The notes under the pieces were generated by a model. It did no database searches and was not told where the DNA came from. It worked only from the letters and a program-made list of their open reading frames with translations. A stretch of DNA of 9,278 nt from Bacteroides sp. (lineage in GTDB: Bacteria > Bacteroidota > Bacteroidia > Bacteroidales > Bacteroidaceae): the NCBI GenBank assembly GCA_021204375.1, contig JAJPZL010000302.1, positions 1 to 9,278 on the forward strand, given 5' to 3'. Within the stretch, counting starts at the first letter, position 1, and the number at the start of each line of letters is the position of its first letter. Both the position numbers and the translations under genes were made by a program. This document shows positions 1-7,904 of this stretch, piece by piece.

Positions 1-1088
1 ATCTTTGTAGGAGCTTTCTCCCTGTTCCGGATATCTACCTGCTCCACTACTTTAGCAGCCAGTTCCGCAAAGGCCTGCCCGGTTACAGTATCGCTATTGA
101 GGGCGACGGGAGTACCGTTATCTCCCCCCTCGCAGATACTTTGTATGATTGGAATCTGTCCCAGCAGGAAAACCTCCATCTCTTCCGCTAACTGGCGGGC
201 TCCCTCTTTGCCAAACAGGTAGTACCGGTTACCGGGAAGTTCGGCGGGTGTGAACCAGGCCATATTTTCGACCAGCCCCAGGATGGGTACATTCACCTTT
301 TCATTGGTAAACATATTAATTCCCTTACGGGCATCTGCCAGGGCAACCTGCTGGGGAGTACTTACTACAATCGCACCTGTCAGCGCCAGGTTCTGTACGA
401 TAGTAAGATGTATATCGCTGGTACCGGGAGGAAGATCGATCAGAAAGTAGTCGAGGTCGCCCCAGGCAGCATCGGCAATCAATTGTTTGAGAGCATTACT
501 GGCCATTCCCCCCCGCCAGAGGGTAGCCTGGTCGGGATCGATAAAAAAGCCGATGGACAGCAGCTTTACTCCATATTTCTCTACCGGCAGGATTAGGTCG
601 CGCCCCTCTATTTTTTCGGCATAGGGACGGGCCTCCTCTACCTGGAACATTTTGGGGATGGAAGGACCGAAAATATCAGCATCTAATAACCCTACCTTAT
701 AACCCATGGCAGCCAGTGCTACCGCTAAGTTAGCGGAAACGGTAGATTTACCGACTCCCCCTTTTCCGGAGGAGATACCAATGATGTTCTTTACCTGAGG
801 CAATAATTTACCCGGCTCGGGACGAGCCTCCTGCAGGGTTTTCACTGTTATATTTCCGACAATATCAACATTTTTATCTACATAGGTAAGAATGGCTGTT
901 TCGGCAGCCTTGATAATAGATTTCATAAAAGGATCGGTCGGTTTCTCAAAGATAAGAGAGAAAGAGACCTTTATTCCTTCGATACGGATATTATCTTCAA
1001 CCATACCGGCTTCAACCAGATTTTTTCCGGTGCCGGGATAATGCACTGTCGCCAGTGCATCCAGGATCATTTTAGGATATAGTGTCAT
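1..1088 (-). CDS. mrp: Mrp/ApbC-type P-loop ATPase, Fe-S carrier (3' end cut by window edge)
   Basis: This is an Mrp/NBP35-family ATPase of the SIMIBI P-loop class, which binds and transfers Fe-S clusters to apoproteins in the cytoplasm. 362 codons are visible from an ATG at 1088; the family is usually about 365 residues, so only a few C-terminal residues lie beyond base 1. Residues 1-90 form a DUF59/MIP18-like domain. It is followed by the deviant Walker A GKGGVGKST at residues 108-116, then LDADIFGPSIPKMF and the DYFLIDLPPGTSDIHLT segment typical of Mrp. At residues 274-285, where the classical proteins carry the cluster-binding CxxC, this one reads ENMAWFTPAELP with no cysteine; I recall this form as usual for Bacteroidetes. 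The gene starts 9 nt after the trmB stop and is probably last or late in the ilvE-trmB unit. The family call is firm; the Fe-S role is by homology. Confidence 0.95.
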   Translation of the reverse strand, partial: MTLYPKMILDALATVHYPGTGKNLVEAGMVEDNIRIEGIKVSFSLIFEKPTDPFMKSIIKAAETAILTYVDKNVDIVGNITVKTLQEARPEPGKLLPQVKNIIGISSGKGGVGKSTVSANLAVALAAMGYKVGLLDADIFGPSIPKMFQVEEARPYAEKIEGRDLILPVEKYGVKLLSIGFFIDPDQATLWRGGMASNALKQLIADAAWGDLDYFLIDLPPGTSDIHLTIVQNLALTGAIVVSTPQQVALADARKGINMFTNEKVNVPILGLVENMAWFTPAELPGNRYYLFGKEGARQLAEEMEVFLLGQIPIIQSICEGGDNGTPVALNSDTVTGQAFAELAAKVVEQVDIRNREKAPTK

Positions 1089-1097
1089 ACGATTGTT

Positions 1098-1862
1098 TTA
1101 CTTTTTATCGGTTTTTTCCAGACTGCTTCTTTTACTGCGATTGTAACTCCGGTAAGGGTCGAGTTCGATCTCCTCTTCAGGTTCACTGAGTTCTCCCAGG
1201 GCAGGAAGCCGGAAACGGAGGTACTTAATATCCAGCCCCCGGTCAAGCCACTGCTGTTCGTAATAGGTTTTGATAGAGAGTATTTCGTCTGCTTTACCGA
1301 AGTGGTAGAGATCTTCGGTCAGTACCTCAACCGGCAACTGATTCTTTTCTACCATCAGGCGGGTATAGGTAAACATAAAGTTACTATCGGTTTTCAGGTG
1401 GATCAATCCTTCCGGAGCCAGAAAACGGCGATACCGCTGCATAAACCAGGTAGAGGTAAGACGTTTGGTAGCTTTTTTCATTTGAGGATCGGGAAAGGTA
1501 AGCCAGATCTCACTCACTTCATTTTCGGCAAAGAACCGGTCGATGATCTCAATATTGGTACGCAGAAAAGCTACATTTTTCATTCCTTCGTTCAGGGACT
1601 CGGTTGCACCGGCCCACATCCGGGCTCCTTTGATATCAATCCCGATAAAGTTTTTTTCCGGAAAGAGCTTCCCCAGTCCTACGGTATACTCTCCACGACC
1701 ACATCCTAACTCCAGTACAAGGGGATAATCGTTCTTAAAGAACTGGTTGTTCCACTCTCCTTTGAGATCAAAGGGTACGTTCTCGGCTACTGAATATGGA
1801 TATTCATAGACATGCGGATAGCTCGCCATATTTGCAAACTTCTGTAATTTGTTCTTTCCCAT
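1098..1862 (-). CDS. trmB: tRNA (guanine-N7-)-methyltransferase TrmB
   Basis: This cytoplasmic enzyme transfers a methyl group from S-adenosylmethionine to N7 of guanine 46 in the tRNA variable loop. The 254-residue protein has the Rossmann SAM-binding motif [11 protein letters not shown] at residues 50-60, the following acidic strand GIDIKG near 74-79, the TrmB signature beginning [10 protein letters not shown] at 121-130 with KRLTS after it, and HLKTDS at 155-160. The FPDP block reads QMKKATKR where proteobacterial TrmB has WPKKRHxKR; I regard this as a lineage variant, not a defect. The N-terminal extension of about 45 residues before the SAM fold is plausible for the family. The ATG at 1862 lies 15 nt after the second stop (1878-1880) of the hydrolase gene upstream, and the TAA stop is 9 nt before mrp, so co-transcription is likely. 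The C-terminus ([19 protein letters not shown]) is charged. Confidence 0.95.
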   Translation of the reverse strand: MGKNKLQKFANMASYPHVYEYPYSVAENVPFDLKGEWNNQFFKNDYPLVLELGCGRGEYTVGLGKLFPEKNFIGIDIKGARMWAGATESLNEGMKNVAFLRTNIEIIDRFFAENEVSEIWLTFPDPQMKKATKRLTSTWFMQRYRRFLAPEGLIHLKTDSNFMFTYTRLMVEKNQLPVEVLTEDLYHFGKADEILSIKTYYEQQWLDRGLDIKYLRFRLPALGELSEPEEEIELDPYRSYNRSKRSSLEKTDKK

Positions 1863-1877
1863 AGTTATGTATGAACT

Positions 1878-2687
1878 CTACTCGATGGTTTCTACCCGAC
1901 CGGTATGATTATAGAAAACCCGGTCGTTAAATTGTTGATAAAACAGTGCCTATTTATTGATACCTGCACAATGACACACTCCCAGGCGTTTGGGCAGATG
2001 CCGGCCCAGATATCCGGAGACAACACAGAACTCCTCTTCCCGGTCGTGATGCATATGGAATCCTCCGATCATCGTATGGAGAGGAATTTCGGGATATCTC
2101 TCCAAGGCACTCCGAAGAATATTGGTAATTCCCCGGTGCGAGCAGGCACTCAGTACGGAGAATCCCTTTTTACCGGAAAGCAGCAAGGTGATCTCATCTT
2201 CAAAAGTATCAACTACGATCTCTCCCTCTTTTACGGTAAAAAAGTCATCAAAATGAGTATCGTGCCGATCTTTAACGGGTACTCCGGTAAGGAGGGTGAT
2301 CCCCTCTGTCAGCCCGGTAGTCTCCGTGATCCAGACAAAACGGGAAAGCTGCGACTCCTCTATAGCAGGCATACTTTTATTTCGCCCCTTTTTAAATTTA
2401 GGGGCACGGGCTTCGGGCCGGCAGAGAATACGGGCCTTCCGGTTGATACGGAGAAACTCCTGAAGACCTCCCGTATGATTATTGTGCCCGTGGGAAAGCA
2501 CCAGATAATCAACCGCTGCCAGATTAATTCCCAGCTTCTCTGCATTCCGGGCAAATAACGGAGAGGCTCCTGTGTCAAACAGAAGTTTACAGGTAGGGGC
2601 TTCAACGTACAGGGAGAGCCCGTGCTCTCCCTGTAAACCGTTACTGTAAACCAGATTTCCAACCAGTGTGGTTATCTTATATCCCAT
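1878..2687 (-). pseudogene. MBL-fold metallo-hydrolase (COG1237-like), interrupted by an in-frame amber codon
   Basis: The open frame from the ATG at 2687 to the TAG at 1950-1952 encodes 245 residues of a metallo-beta-lactamase-fold hydrolase of the COG1237 type (dihydropterin-phosphate synthase-like); the substrate is unknown. Visible motifs are LLFDTGAS (35-42), LSHGHNNHTGGL (64-75), SACSHRGI (180-187), IGGFHMHH (207-214) and VCHCAGINK at the end. After the TAG the same frame continues for 23 codons, ALFYQQFNDRVF then YNHTGRVETIE, and stops at a second TAG at 1878-1880. Relatives continue after CHCTG with a similar tail (an ALF-like segment, then a GDRF..N..G-like segment), so the first TAG looks like a nonsense change inside a once longer gene of 268 sense codons. 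Also unusual, Asn70 stands where the metal-binding Asp of HxHxDH is expected. The gene begins 12 nt after ilvE. The 245-residue form may still be made; loss of function is inference. Confidence 0.7.
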
Positions 2688-2699
2688 ACAAAGGGGTTT

Positions 2700-3719
2700 T
2701 TATTCTACAATAGTGATCCATCCGTATGTATCGGGTTCATCCCCGTACTGGATCGCTCTTAGCTTATTATACAGTTTTTCGCATACAGGTCCCGGCTTAC
2801 CATTTTCTGAGAAGCGATAGGTTTTGTTCTCATCCAGGTCATCTATGTGTGAAAGCGGTGCAATAACGGCAGCGGTTCCACATTCGGCCGCCTCTTCAAA
2901 AGTAGCCAGTTCTTCTACCGGGATAGGACGTCTTTCTACCTTAAGTCCCATATCTTCTGCCAACCTCATCAAGCTCTTATTGGTGATAGAAGGAAGGATA
3001 GAGTTGGAGACAGGAGTAATATAGGTATTGTCCCGGATGGCAAAAAAGTTTGCCGGACCACACTCATCAATATATTTCTTCTCTTTCGGATCAAGATAGA
3101 GGGCCGCATTGTATCCACCTTCGCGGGCTTTGGCACCAGCTACCAGACTGGCAGCATAGTTACCTCCGACCTTGATAGTACCGGTACCCTGGGGGGCAGC
3201 CCGGTCGTATTGGCGAGTAATACACACGGGAGTAGGTTTGAAGCCCTCTTTAAAGTAAGGACCTACCGGCGTTACAAATATGAGGAAGAGATATTCATCG
3301 GCAGGTTTTACTCCTACCTGGGCTCCCATGCCTATGAGTAAAGGACGTATATAGAGAGAGGCTCCACTCTCATACGGAGGAACGAAACGTTCATTGAGTT
3401 TGACCACCTTCAGTACCGCTTCTTCAAAACGATCTACGGGTAACTCAGCCATCATAATTCCTCTGCTGGAGGCCTGAAGGCGTTTTGCGTTTTCGTCTAA
3501 ACGGAAAATGCGTATCTTACCGTCACGTCCGCGGAAAGCTTTCAATCCTTCGAACGCCTCCTGTCCGTAATGAAGGCAGGTAGCTGCCATATGTAGATTG
3601 ATATATTCTCCCTCACATACTCCCAGTTCGCCCCATTGACCGTCACGATAAGTAATCCTCACATTGTAATCTGTCGGGATATATCCGAAAGACAGATTAG
3701 ACCACTCTATTTCCTTCAT
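2700..3719 (-). CDS. ilvE: Branched-chain amino acid aminotransferase
   Basis: This PLP-dependent class IV (fold type IV) aminotransferase interconverts leucine, isoleucine and valine with their 2-oxo acids, using glutamate/2-oxoglutarate. I start it at the ATG at 3719 (MKEIEWSNLSFGYI), giving 339 residues, the usual length of this IlvE subgroup. A further upstream in-frame start at 3764 would overlap the likely -7 promoter box. Key segments are HYGQEAFEGLKAFRG (50-64), LYIRPLLIGMG (122-132) with Arg125, TGTIKVGGNYAAS (179-191) with the PLP Schiff-base lysine at 183, and ECGPANFFA (219-227). GTAAVI (281-286) near the C-terminus fits the phosphate-binding loop. It is the first gene of the ilvE-hydrolase-trmB-mrp unit and ends in TAA 12 nt before the hydrolase. 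Nothing looks damaged. Confidence 0.96.
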   Translation of the reverse strand: MKEIEWSNLSFGYIPTDYNVRITYRDGQWGELGVCEGEYINLHMAATCLHYGQEAFEGLKAFRGRDGKIRIFRLDENAKRLQASSRGIMMAELPVDRFEEAVLKVVKLNERFVPPYESGASLYIRPLLIGMGAQVGVKPADEYLFLIFVTPVGPYFKEGFKPTPVCITRQYDRAAPQGTGTIKVGGNYAASLVAGAKAREGGYNAALYLDPKEKKYIDECGPANFFAIRDNTYITPVSNSILPSITNKSLMRLAEDMGLKVERRPIPVEELATFEEAAECGTAAVIAPLSHIDDLDENKTYRFSENGKPGPVCEKLYNKLRAIQYGDEPDTYGWITIVE

Positions 3720-3761
3720 TTGTAATGTGTGTAAAATGTATGATAATTCTTCTTGATAGCA

Positions 3762-3769
3762 CAAAAGTA
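3762..3769 (-). promoter_or_regulatory. Candidate Bacteroidetes -7 box for ilvE
   Basis: On the minus strand this reads TACTTTTG, an exact match to the TAnnTTTG element recognised by the Bacteroidetes primary sigma factor. It sits 42 nt upstream of the ilvE ATG, which would give a leader of roughly 35 nt. I see no convincing TTG-type -33 element at the expected spacing, so the call rests on the -7 match and its position in the gap between two gene clusters. Confidence 0.5.
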
Positions 3770-3810
3770 ACTATTTTTATCGAACCTTTTTATAGGTCGG
3801 AACAATATTT

Positions 3811-4023
3811 TCACTTTTCGGCGCTATCTTCGGGGCCTGTATCCAGTAACTTACCGATCTCCTCTTCTACTTTACCAAGTTTGCCGCTCAGGTATGCGAT
3901 CAGCTCATTGGCCTCCCGTATCTTATCGCCTAACCGGTCGATATCCAGTTCATCGCTATCTATCTGCCTGACAATCTTCTCCAAACGGGACATTGCAGTT
4001 TTATAACTCTCTCTTTTAGCCAT
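3811..4023 (-). CDS. xseB: Exodeoxyribonuclease VII small subunit
   Basis: This is the small subunit of exonuclease VII, the cytoplasmic nuclease that degrades single-stranded DNA from both ends into oligonucleotides; several copies of XseB bind the large subunit. I start it at the ATG at 4023, giving 70 residues beginning MAKRESYKTAMSRLEKIV. This is the normal family length and matches the usual opening of an amphipathic helix with a YxxAxxRLExIV pattern. An in-frame start 72 nt further upstream would lie inside xseA and add an atypical extension. The rest (QIDSDELDIDRLGDKIREA) fits the conserved helical hairpin, followed by a short acidic tail. The ATG lies 1 nt beyond the xseA stop, so translation is probably coupled. 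The gene ends in TGA, and I see no strong terminator before the ilvE promoter box. Confidence 0.93.
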   Translation of the reverse strand: MAKRESYKTAMSRLEKIVRQIDSDELDIDRLGDKIREANELIAYLSGKLGKVEEEIGKLLDTGPEDSAEK

Positions 4024-4024
4024 A

Positions 4025-5296
4025 TTATGTAGTTTGTTTGATCTCTTTTTCCTGAGTGACCGAAAGAACTTTTCCTTCGATACTGCCACTGGCAAAACGG
4101 GTCAGCAGGACATCTCCCTCCTTCAACCGGGAGCTATCGGTAACAGCTTTTCCCCTTTTCAGGGTGATGCTGTACCCTCTTCGGAGTATCCGCTGGGGAG
4201 AGGCATCGGCAATCCGTTGTTGTAACAGTTCGAGCCGGTATTTTTTACCCGAAAAGCTGATCTGCAACGTATGCCGGAGCGCCAGCTGGATTTCAGAGAG
4301 CTGGCGGGAAGCCACATGCAGGTTCCGTCGTACGGAGAGAGGCAACCGGCTGCACAACTCGTACAGCTTTCGCTGCTCTGTTTCTAAGCGGTAACGGACC
4401 CGTTGTTGCAACTCTTCCTGCAGGATCAGCAACCGTCCCGCAGCTTCACTTACTGTTCCGATAAGTAGTTCGGCAGCTGCCGTAGGCGTTTTTACCCGGG
4501 TATGAGCTACCGAATCAAGTACCGTATCATCCCGTTCGTGCCCGATCCCTGTAATAATGGGTAAAGGAAATTGTGCACAGGCAGCAGCGAGAAGATAGGT
4601 ATCAAACCCGGAGAGGTCGGAAGTAGCCCCTCCTCCACGGATAATCACCACCACATCAAAATCATCCTGCCTGCTCATGATCTCATCCAGCGCAGCCAGC
4701 AAAGAATCCTTCACCTGGTTCCCCTGCATAATAGCAGGGAAAAGAGTGGGGCGGAAAGCATATCCATACCGGTTAGAAGCGAGTTGGTGGCAGAAATCTC
4801 CATAACCTGCCGCTGTAGGAGAAGAGATGACGGCGATCCGCTGCGGCAGTACCGGGAACTCCAGTTCTTTATTAAGGGTAAGGACTCCCTCCTCTTCGAG
4901 CTGCTTAAGGATCTCTCTCCGGCGACGGGCCATATCTCCCAGAGTATAGGAGGGATCAATATCACATACTGAAAGACTGTATCCATAGAGTTCATGAAAC
5001 TCTACCGAGACTTTAACCAGAACTTTGATACCGGAAGTAAAAAGCTGTCCGGTAGCCTCTTCAAAATAGGGTTTCAGGATACGGAAGACACTGGCCCAGA
5101 TGGTTCCCCGCGCTTTGGCAATGAGCTGATTACTCCGGCTATCTTTCTGCACAAACTCCATATAGCAGTGACCGGTAGTATTACAGCGTACTTCACTGAG
5201 CTCGGCTTGCACCCAATACTCTCCCGGCATACACTCGGTGATGCTCCGTTTAACCAGGGTATTTAAATCGTAAAGCGAAAGGGGCGCATATTCCAT
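4025..5296 (-). CDS. xseA: Exodeoxyribonuclease VII large subunit
   Basis: This is the catalytic large subunit of exonuclease VII, which acts with XseB in DNA repair and mismatch correction. The protein has 423 residues, slightly shorter than the E. coli enzyme (about 456) but normal for Bacteroidetes. An N-terminal OB-fold DNA-binding domain covers roughly residues 1-115 (YWVQAELSEVRC, GHCYMEFVQ). The catalytic domain starts at FPVLPQRIAVISSPTAAG (147-164) and contains IIRGGGATSDLSGFD (218-232), GIGHERDDTVLD (250-261) and TRVKTPTAAAE (266-276), all hallmark segments. A long helical region follows, and the C-terminus carries ILRRGYSIT and GDVLLTRFASGSIEGKV, also typical. The ATG at 5296 comes 3 nt after the protease stop, and xseB begins 1 nt after its TAA, so the genes are almost certainly on one transcript. 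Confidence 0.96.
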   Translation of the reverse strand: MEYAPLSLYDLNTLVKRSITECMPGEYWVQAELSEVRCNTTGHCYMEFVQKDSRSNQLIAKARGTIWASVFRILKPYFEEATGQLFTSGIKVLVKVSVEFHELYGYSLSVCDIDPSYTLGDMARRRREILKQLEEEGVLTLNKELEFPVLPQRIAVISSPTAAGYGDFCHQLASNRYGYAFRPTLFPAIMQGNQVKDSLLAALDEIMSRQDDFDVVVIIRGGGATSDLSGFDTYLLAAACAQFPLPIITGIGHERDDTVLDSVAHTRVKTPTAAAELLIGTVSEAAGRLLILQEELQQRVRYRLETEQRKLYELCSRLPLSVRRNLHVASRQLSEIQLALRHTLQISFSGKKYRLELLQQRIADASPQRILRRGYSITLKRGKAVTDSSRLKEGDVLLTRFASGSIEGKVLSVTQEKEIKQTT

Positions 5297-5299
5297 CGT

Positions 5300-6676
5300 T
5301 TATCTTTTTTCTTCGGTTCTTTGTTTTCCTGATTGATAAGCTTTCCACATATCGGGAATACCGTATCCGTAAATATTATCCGGCCACTCTGCCCGGTCAC
5401 CCGAAAGGCGAACGATCTCAATGATCTCCCTGGCTGTTAGCTCCGGACAGGCCTGCCACAAACAGGTTACCATCCCACAGAGAATGGGCGAAGCAAAAGA
5501 AGTTCCGTTGGCACTATTGAGGGTACCATCGGTATCAATTACTGCCGAGCGATACCCCACGGCTACTACATCCGGCTTAATACGTCCATCGGCGGTATTC
5601 CCTACGGATGAGAAGTTAGCCAGGATTCCATCCCGGCCAATGGCTCCTACAGTTAGTATATGATCTGCATCAGCAGGAGGTGTTATCTTTTTCCAGGGGC
5701 TACCACCGGCATTTCCGGCACTGCATACTACGATCATCCCTTTATCGCTCGCTCTGCCTGCCTGGCGGGACATCAGAGAGAAGTGCCCGTCCAGATCACG
5801 GTAGCGGTAGTTCTGGGTCTTATCATTAAAATCATAATAGCCCAGCGAGGTATTGACTACATCTACTCCCAGACTATCGGCATATTCAAGGGCAGCTGCC
5901 CAGTAATCCTGCTCTACCAGATGCTCCGTATAGGCATCTTCGCTCCGTAAGAGTACATACCCTGCATCGGGAGCCGTACCTACCATTGCATACGGCAGGT
6001 TGGCAGCCATGCAGGAGAGGACTTTCATTCCATGATCATTCTCTCCGTAAATATCACTCTGTGAGTCTACAAAATCACGTACCCCCACTATTTTTACATT
6101 TTCGAGCAGGGCAATGCGGTCTGCATTGTGGAAACCGGCATCAATGACCCCCACCATCATTCCATGACCGCTAAAGCCGGCCTGGTGCAATAAATGGCCG
6201 TTACTGATCTCAATCTGGCGCCAGGCATCCCCATAATAGCTCTCTCCGGTTTCGTAAACATTGGCTACAGAGTCCCGTTCTACCGGGTCGGGACCTTTTT
6301 CAGGGGCTTTCCAGACTCTTTTTACCTCCCTGACAAAAGGCAAAGAGGATACTTGTTCCATAATAGTGGTATCGTTACAGGAGACGGTCACAAAATTATC
6401 CCATTTACCTGTTACGACGATAGTTAATCCGTAATTCCGGATAGTCTCTATATATACGGGAGAGACCGGCAGGTCGGTAGAATCCACCGGCAGTCCCTGG
6501 CGCTTTCGTCTTTCGATAGCTTTGGGAGATAAAAACCGCTCCGGTTCATCCAGAGAGTAAGGTGTCTGAGACTTATCCGTAAGGCTGATGCGGTACTTCA
6601 GACTATCCTGTTGTGCAAAAGAAGCGGCAGAGAACAGGAGTGCCATCCCTACTGCGAACATTGACGTTAATTTCAT
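5300..6676 (-). CDS. Secreted subtilisin-family (S8) serine peptidase
   Basis: The 458-residue protein starts at the ATG at 6676, whose ATGA overlaps the mnmA stop. A GTG two codons upstream is the alternative start, but the ATG gives a cleaner signal peptide. Residues 1-21 form a Sec signal with a hydrophobic core ([10 protein letters not shown]) and probable cleavage after SAASFA. There is no lipobox cysteine, so the mature protein is expected in the periplasm or outside the cell. Residues 22 to about 145 resemble a propeptide region. The S8 catalytic triad is complete: Asp179 in VGVIDAG, His215 in ENDHGMKV and Ser393 in NGTSFASP, with the oxyanion-hole Asn322 in CSAGNAGG. The protein ends soon after the peptidase domain (KQRTEEKR), with no Por/T9SS sorting domain. 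Substrate unknown. Its place between a tRNA-modification gene and exonuclease VII looks like operon packing, not a shared pathway. Confidence 0.92.
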   Translation of the reverse strand: MKLTSMFAVGMALLFSAASFAQQDSLKYRISLTDKSQTPYSLDEPERFLSPKAIERRKRQGLPVDSTDLPVSPVYIETIRNYGLTIVVTGKWDNFVTVSCNDTTIMEQVSSLPFVREVKRVWKAPEKGPDPVERDSVANVYETGESYYGDAWRQIEISNGHLLHQAGFSGHGMMVGVIDAGFHNADRIALLENVKIVGVRDFVDSQSDIYGENDHGMKVLSCMAANLPYAMVGTAPDAGYVLLRSEDAYTEHLVEQDYWAAALEYADSLGVDVVNTSLGYYDFNDKTQNYRYRDLDGHFSLMSRQAGRASDKGMIVVCSAGNAGGSPWKKITPPADADHILTVGAIGRDGILANFSSVGNTADGRIKPDVVAVGYRSAVIDTDGTLNSANGTSFASPILCGMVTCLWQACPELTAREIIEIVRLSGDRAEWPDNIYGYGIPDMWKAYQSGKQRTEEKR

Positions 6677-7779
6677 ATCCACTTATCTCTATTTTCTTCA
6701 ATGATCAGATTAATTCCACGTTGGGAAGCAATAAAAGCCCCTCCCAGCACCCGGTTCCCGTCGTAAAACACCGCAGATTGTCCGGGTGTAACTGCCTTGG
6801 TCTCTATCAGGAACTCTACCAACATCCGGTTATCATTTAAGATCATTGCCCGGCAGGGAATGGGGCGACTCCGATAGCGGATCCGGACCGTTAGTTCCGG
6901 ACAACCCAGAAACTCCTCCCGGTTCACCAGGTTATAATCTTCCAGCAGCATGTATTGTGTTCGGAGCTGGTCGCTGGTACCCAGCATCACTGTATTTTTT
7001 TCGGGATTGATACGTAGTACATAGGCCGGATAGCCCAAGGTTATTTCCAGCCCTTTCCGTTGTCCTACCGTATAGTAAGGATATCCTTTGTGTTCCCCCA
7101 GTTTCACACCCGCAGCATCTACAAACCATCCACGGCCGATCCGCTCATCCATATCGGCAGCTTGTTCCCGGAGGAAATCCCGGTAATCTCCCTCTATAAA
7201 ACAGACCTCCATACTTTCGCTATCCCGGGCTTTTTCCGGAAAGCCTTTCATATAGAGGAACCGGCGCACCTCCTGTTTGGTATAGAGTCCCAGCGGAAAG
7301 ATACACCGGTTCAGGATATCCTGTCCCAAACGCCAGAGAAAATAGGATTGATCTTTGCGGTAATCATCCCCGGTAATAATATAGTGATCGCCCTCTTTAT
7401 TGTAAATGCGTGCATAATGGCCGGTAGCAATATAGCCGCAATCCATCCGATCCGCCCACTCCCTGAGAATACGGAATTTAAAAGTGGGATTACACATAAC
7501 ACAGGGATTAGGAGTTCTTCCCCGCAGATACTCATCCACAAAGTTCTTTACTACTATCTTCTTAAAGGGTTCCCGCTCATCGGCTACATAATGTTCAATT
7601 CCCAGACGGTCTGCCAACGCTTTTGCCTCTTCTATATAAGCCGGGTAATTCTTACCATCCCATACGCGCATGGTAACCCCGATCACCTCATAACCCTGAC
7701 CCAAAAGCATTAAACAAGTGGCAGAACTATCAATCCCGCCACTCATACCTACAACAACCCGTCTCTTTGAATCGTTCAT
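6673..7779 (-). CDS. mnmA: tRNA-specific 2-thiouridylase MnmA
   Basis: This ATP-dependent enzyme places sulfur at position 2 of the wobble uridine (U34) of Lys, Glu and Gln tRNAs, taking it from a persulfide relay. I use the ATG at 7779, which gives 368 residues, the usual length. An in-frame start at 7812 would place one candidate promoter box inside the coding sequence. The PP-loop SGGIDSS sits at residues 13-19. The catalytic cysteine is Cys96 in NPCVMCN (91-97), and the persulfide partner is Cys193 in [13 protein letters not shown]. Also typical are ATGHYAR (118-124), the tRNA-contact region KDQSYFLW (142-149) and [10 protein letters not shown] (235-244). The C-terminal beta-barrel domain is present ([21 protein letters not shown]). 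Bacteroides genomes often carry more than one MnmA paralogue, and I cannot say which one this is. The TGA stop overlaps the protease ATG. Confidence 0.96.
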   Translation of the reverse strand: MNDSKRRVVVGMSGGIDSSATCLMLLGQGYEVIGVTMRVWDGKNYPAYIEEAKALADRLGIEHYVADEREPFKKIVVKNFVDEYLRGRTPNPCVMCNPTFKFRILREWADRMDCGYIATGHYARIYNKEGDHYIITGDDYRKDQSYFLWRLGQDILNRCIFPLGLYTKQEVRRFLYMKGFPEKARDSESMEVCFIEGDYRDFLREQAADMDERIGRGWFVDAAGVKLGEHKGYPYYTVGQRKGLEITLGYPAYVLRINPEKNTVMLGTSDQLRTQYMLLEDYNLVNREEFLGCPELTVRIRYRSRPIPCRAMILNDNRMLVEFLIETKAVTPGQSAVFYDGNRVLGGAFIASQRGINLIIEENRDKWI

Positions 7780-7800
7780 CTGTATCGTATTTTGTTTTTG

Positions 7801-7808
7801 CAAATTTA
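7801..7808 (-). promoter_or_regulatory. Candidate -7 box (proximal) for mnmA
   Basis: The minus strand reads TAAATTTG, an exact TAnnTTTG match ending 21 nt upstream of the mnmA ATG at 7779. Initiation here would leave a leader of only about 15 nt. No good TTG-type -33 element is seen at 17-21 nt upstream; a TTG lies 25 nt away. A second match lies further upstream, so which one is used is open. Confidence 0.4.
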
Positions 7809-7833
7809 ACACCCCTTCCCCGAATGGGACTTA

Positions 7834-7841
7834 CAAAAATA
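7834..7841 (-). promoter_or_regulatory. Candidate -7 box (distal) for mnmA
   Basis: The minus strand reads TATTTTTG, a second TAnnTTTG match, 54 nt upstream of the mnmA ATG. The surrounding DNA is AT-rich, so a chance match is more likely here than at the proximal site. No clear -33 element accompanies it. Confidence 0.3.
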
Positions 7842-7904
7842 GATAAAGATATTTAATCAGAGAGGATTTTCTTCCGGTAAAGTGCTCTTCGCTTTTTGTT
7901 TTTT

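Noticed and set aside
1089..1097. Ribosome binding sites ahead of mrp and the other genes
   Set aside because: No Shine-Dalgarno-like sequence stands out in the short gaps, as expected for Bacteroidetes, so none is reported.
1905..2558. A 217-codon plus-strand open frame opposite the hydrolase gene
   Set aside because: It is antisense to a frame with clear MBL-fold motifs, and its translation shows no recognisable family or domain pattern.
3785..3803. Possible terminator hairpin between xseB and ilvE (CGAACCT...AGGTCG)
   Set aside because: The stem is only about 6 pairs with a bulge, and no T run follows on the minus strand, so it is too weak to call.
3811..4095. A 94-residue version of xseB starting inside xseA
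   Set aside because: The first 24 residues overlap the xseA 3' end and do not resemble XseB; the ATG at 4023 gives the standard length and a 1-nt gap.
7060..7713. A 217-codon plus-strand open frame opposite mnmA
   Set aside because: It mirrors the intact, motif-rich mnmA coding region and has no independent support such as a start context or recognisable motif.
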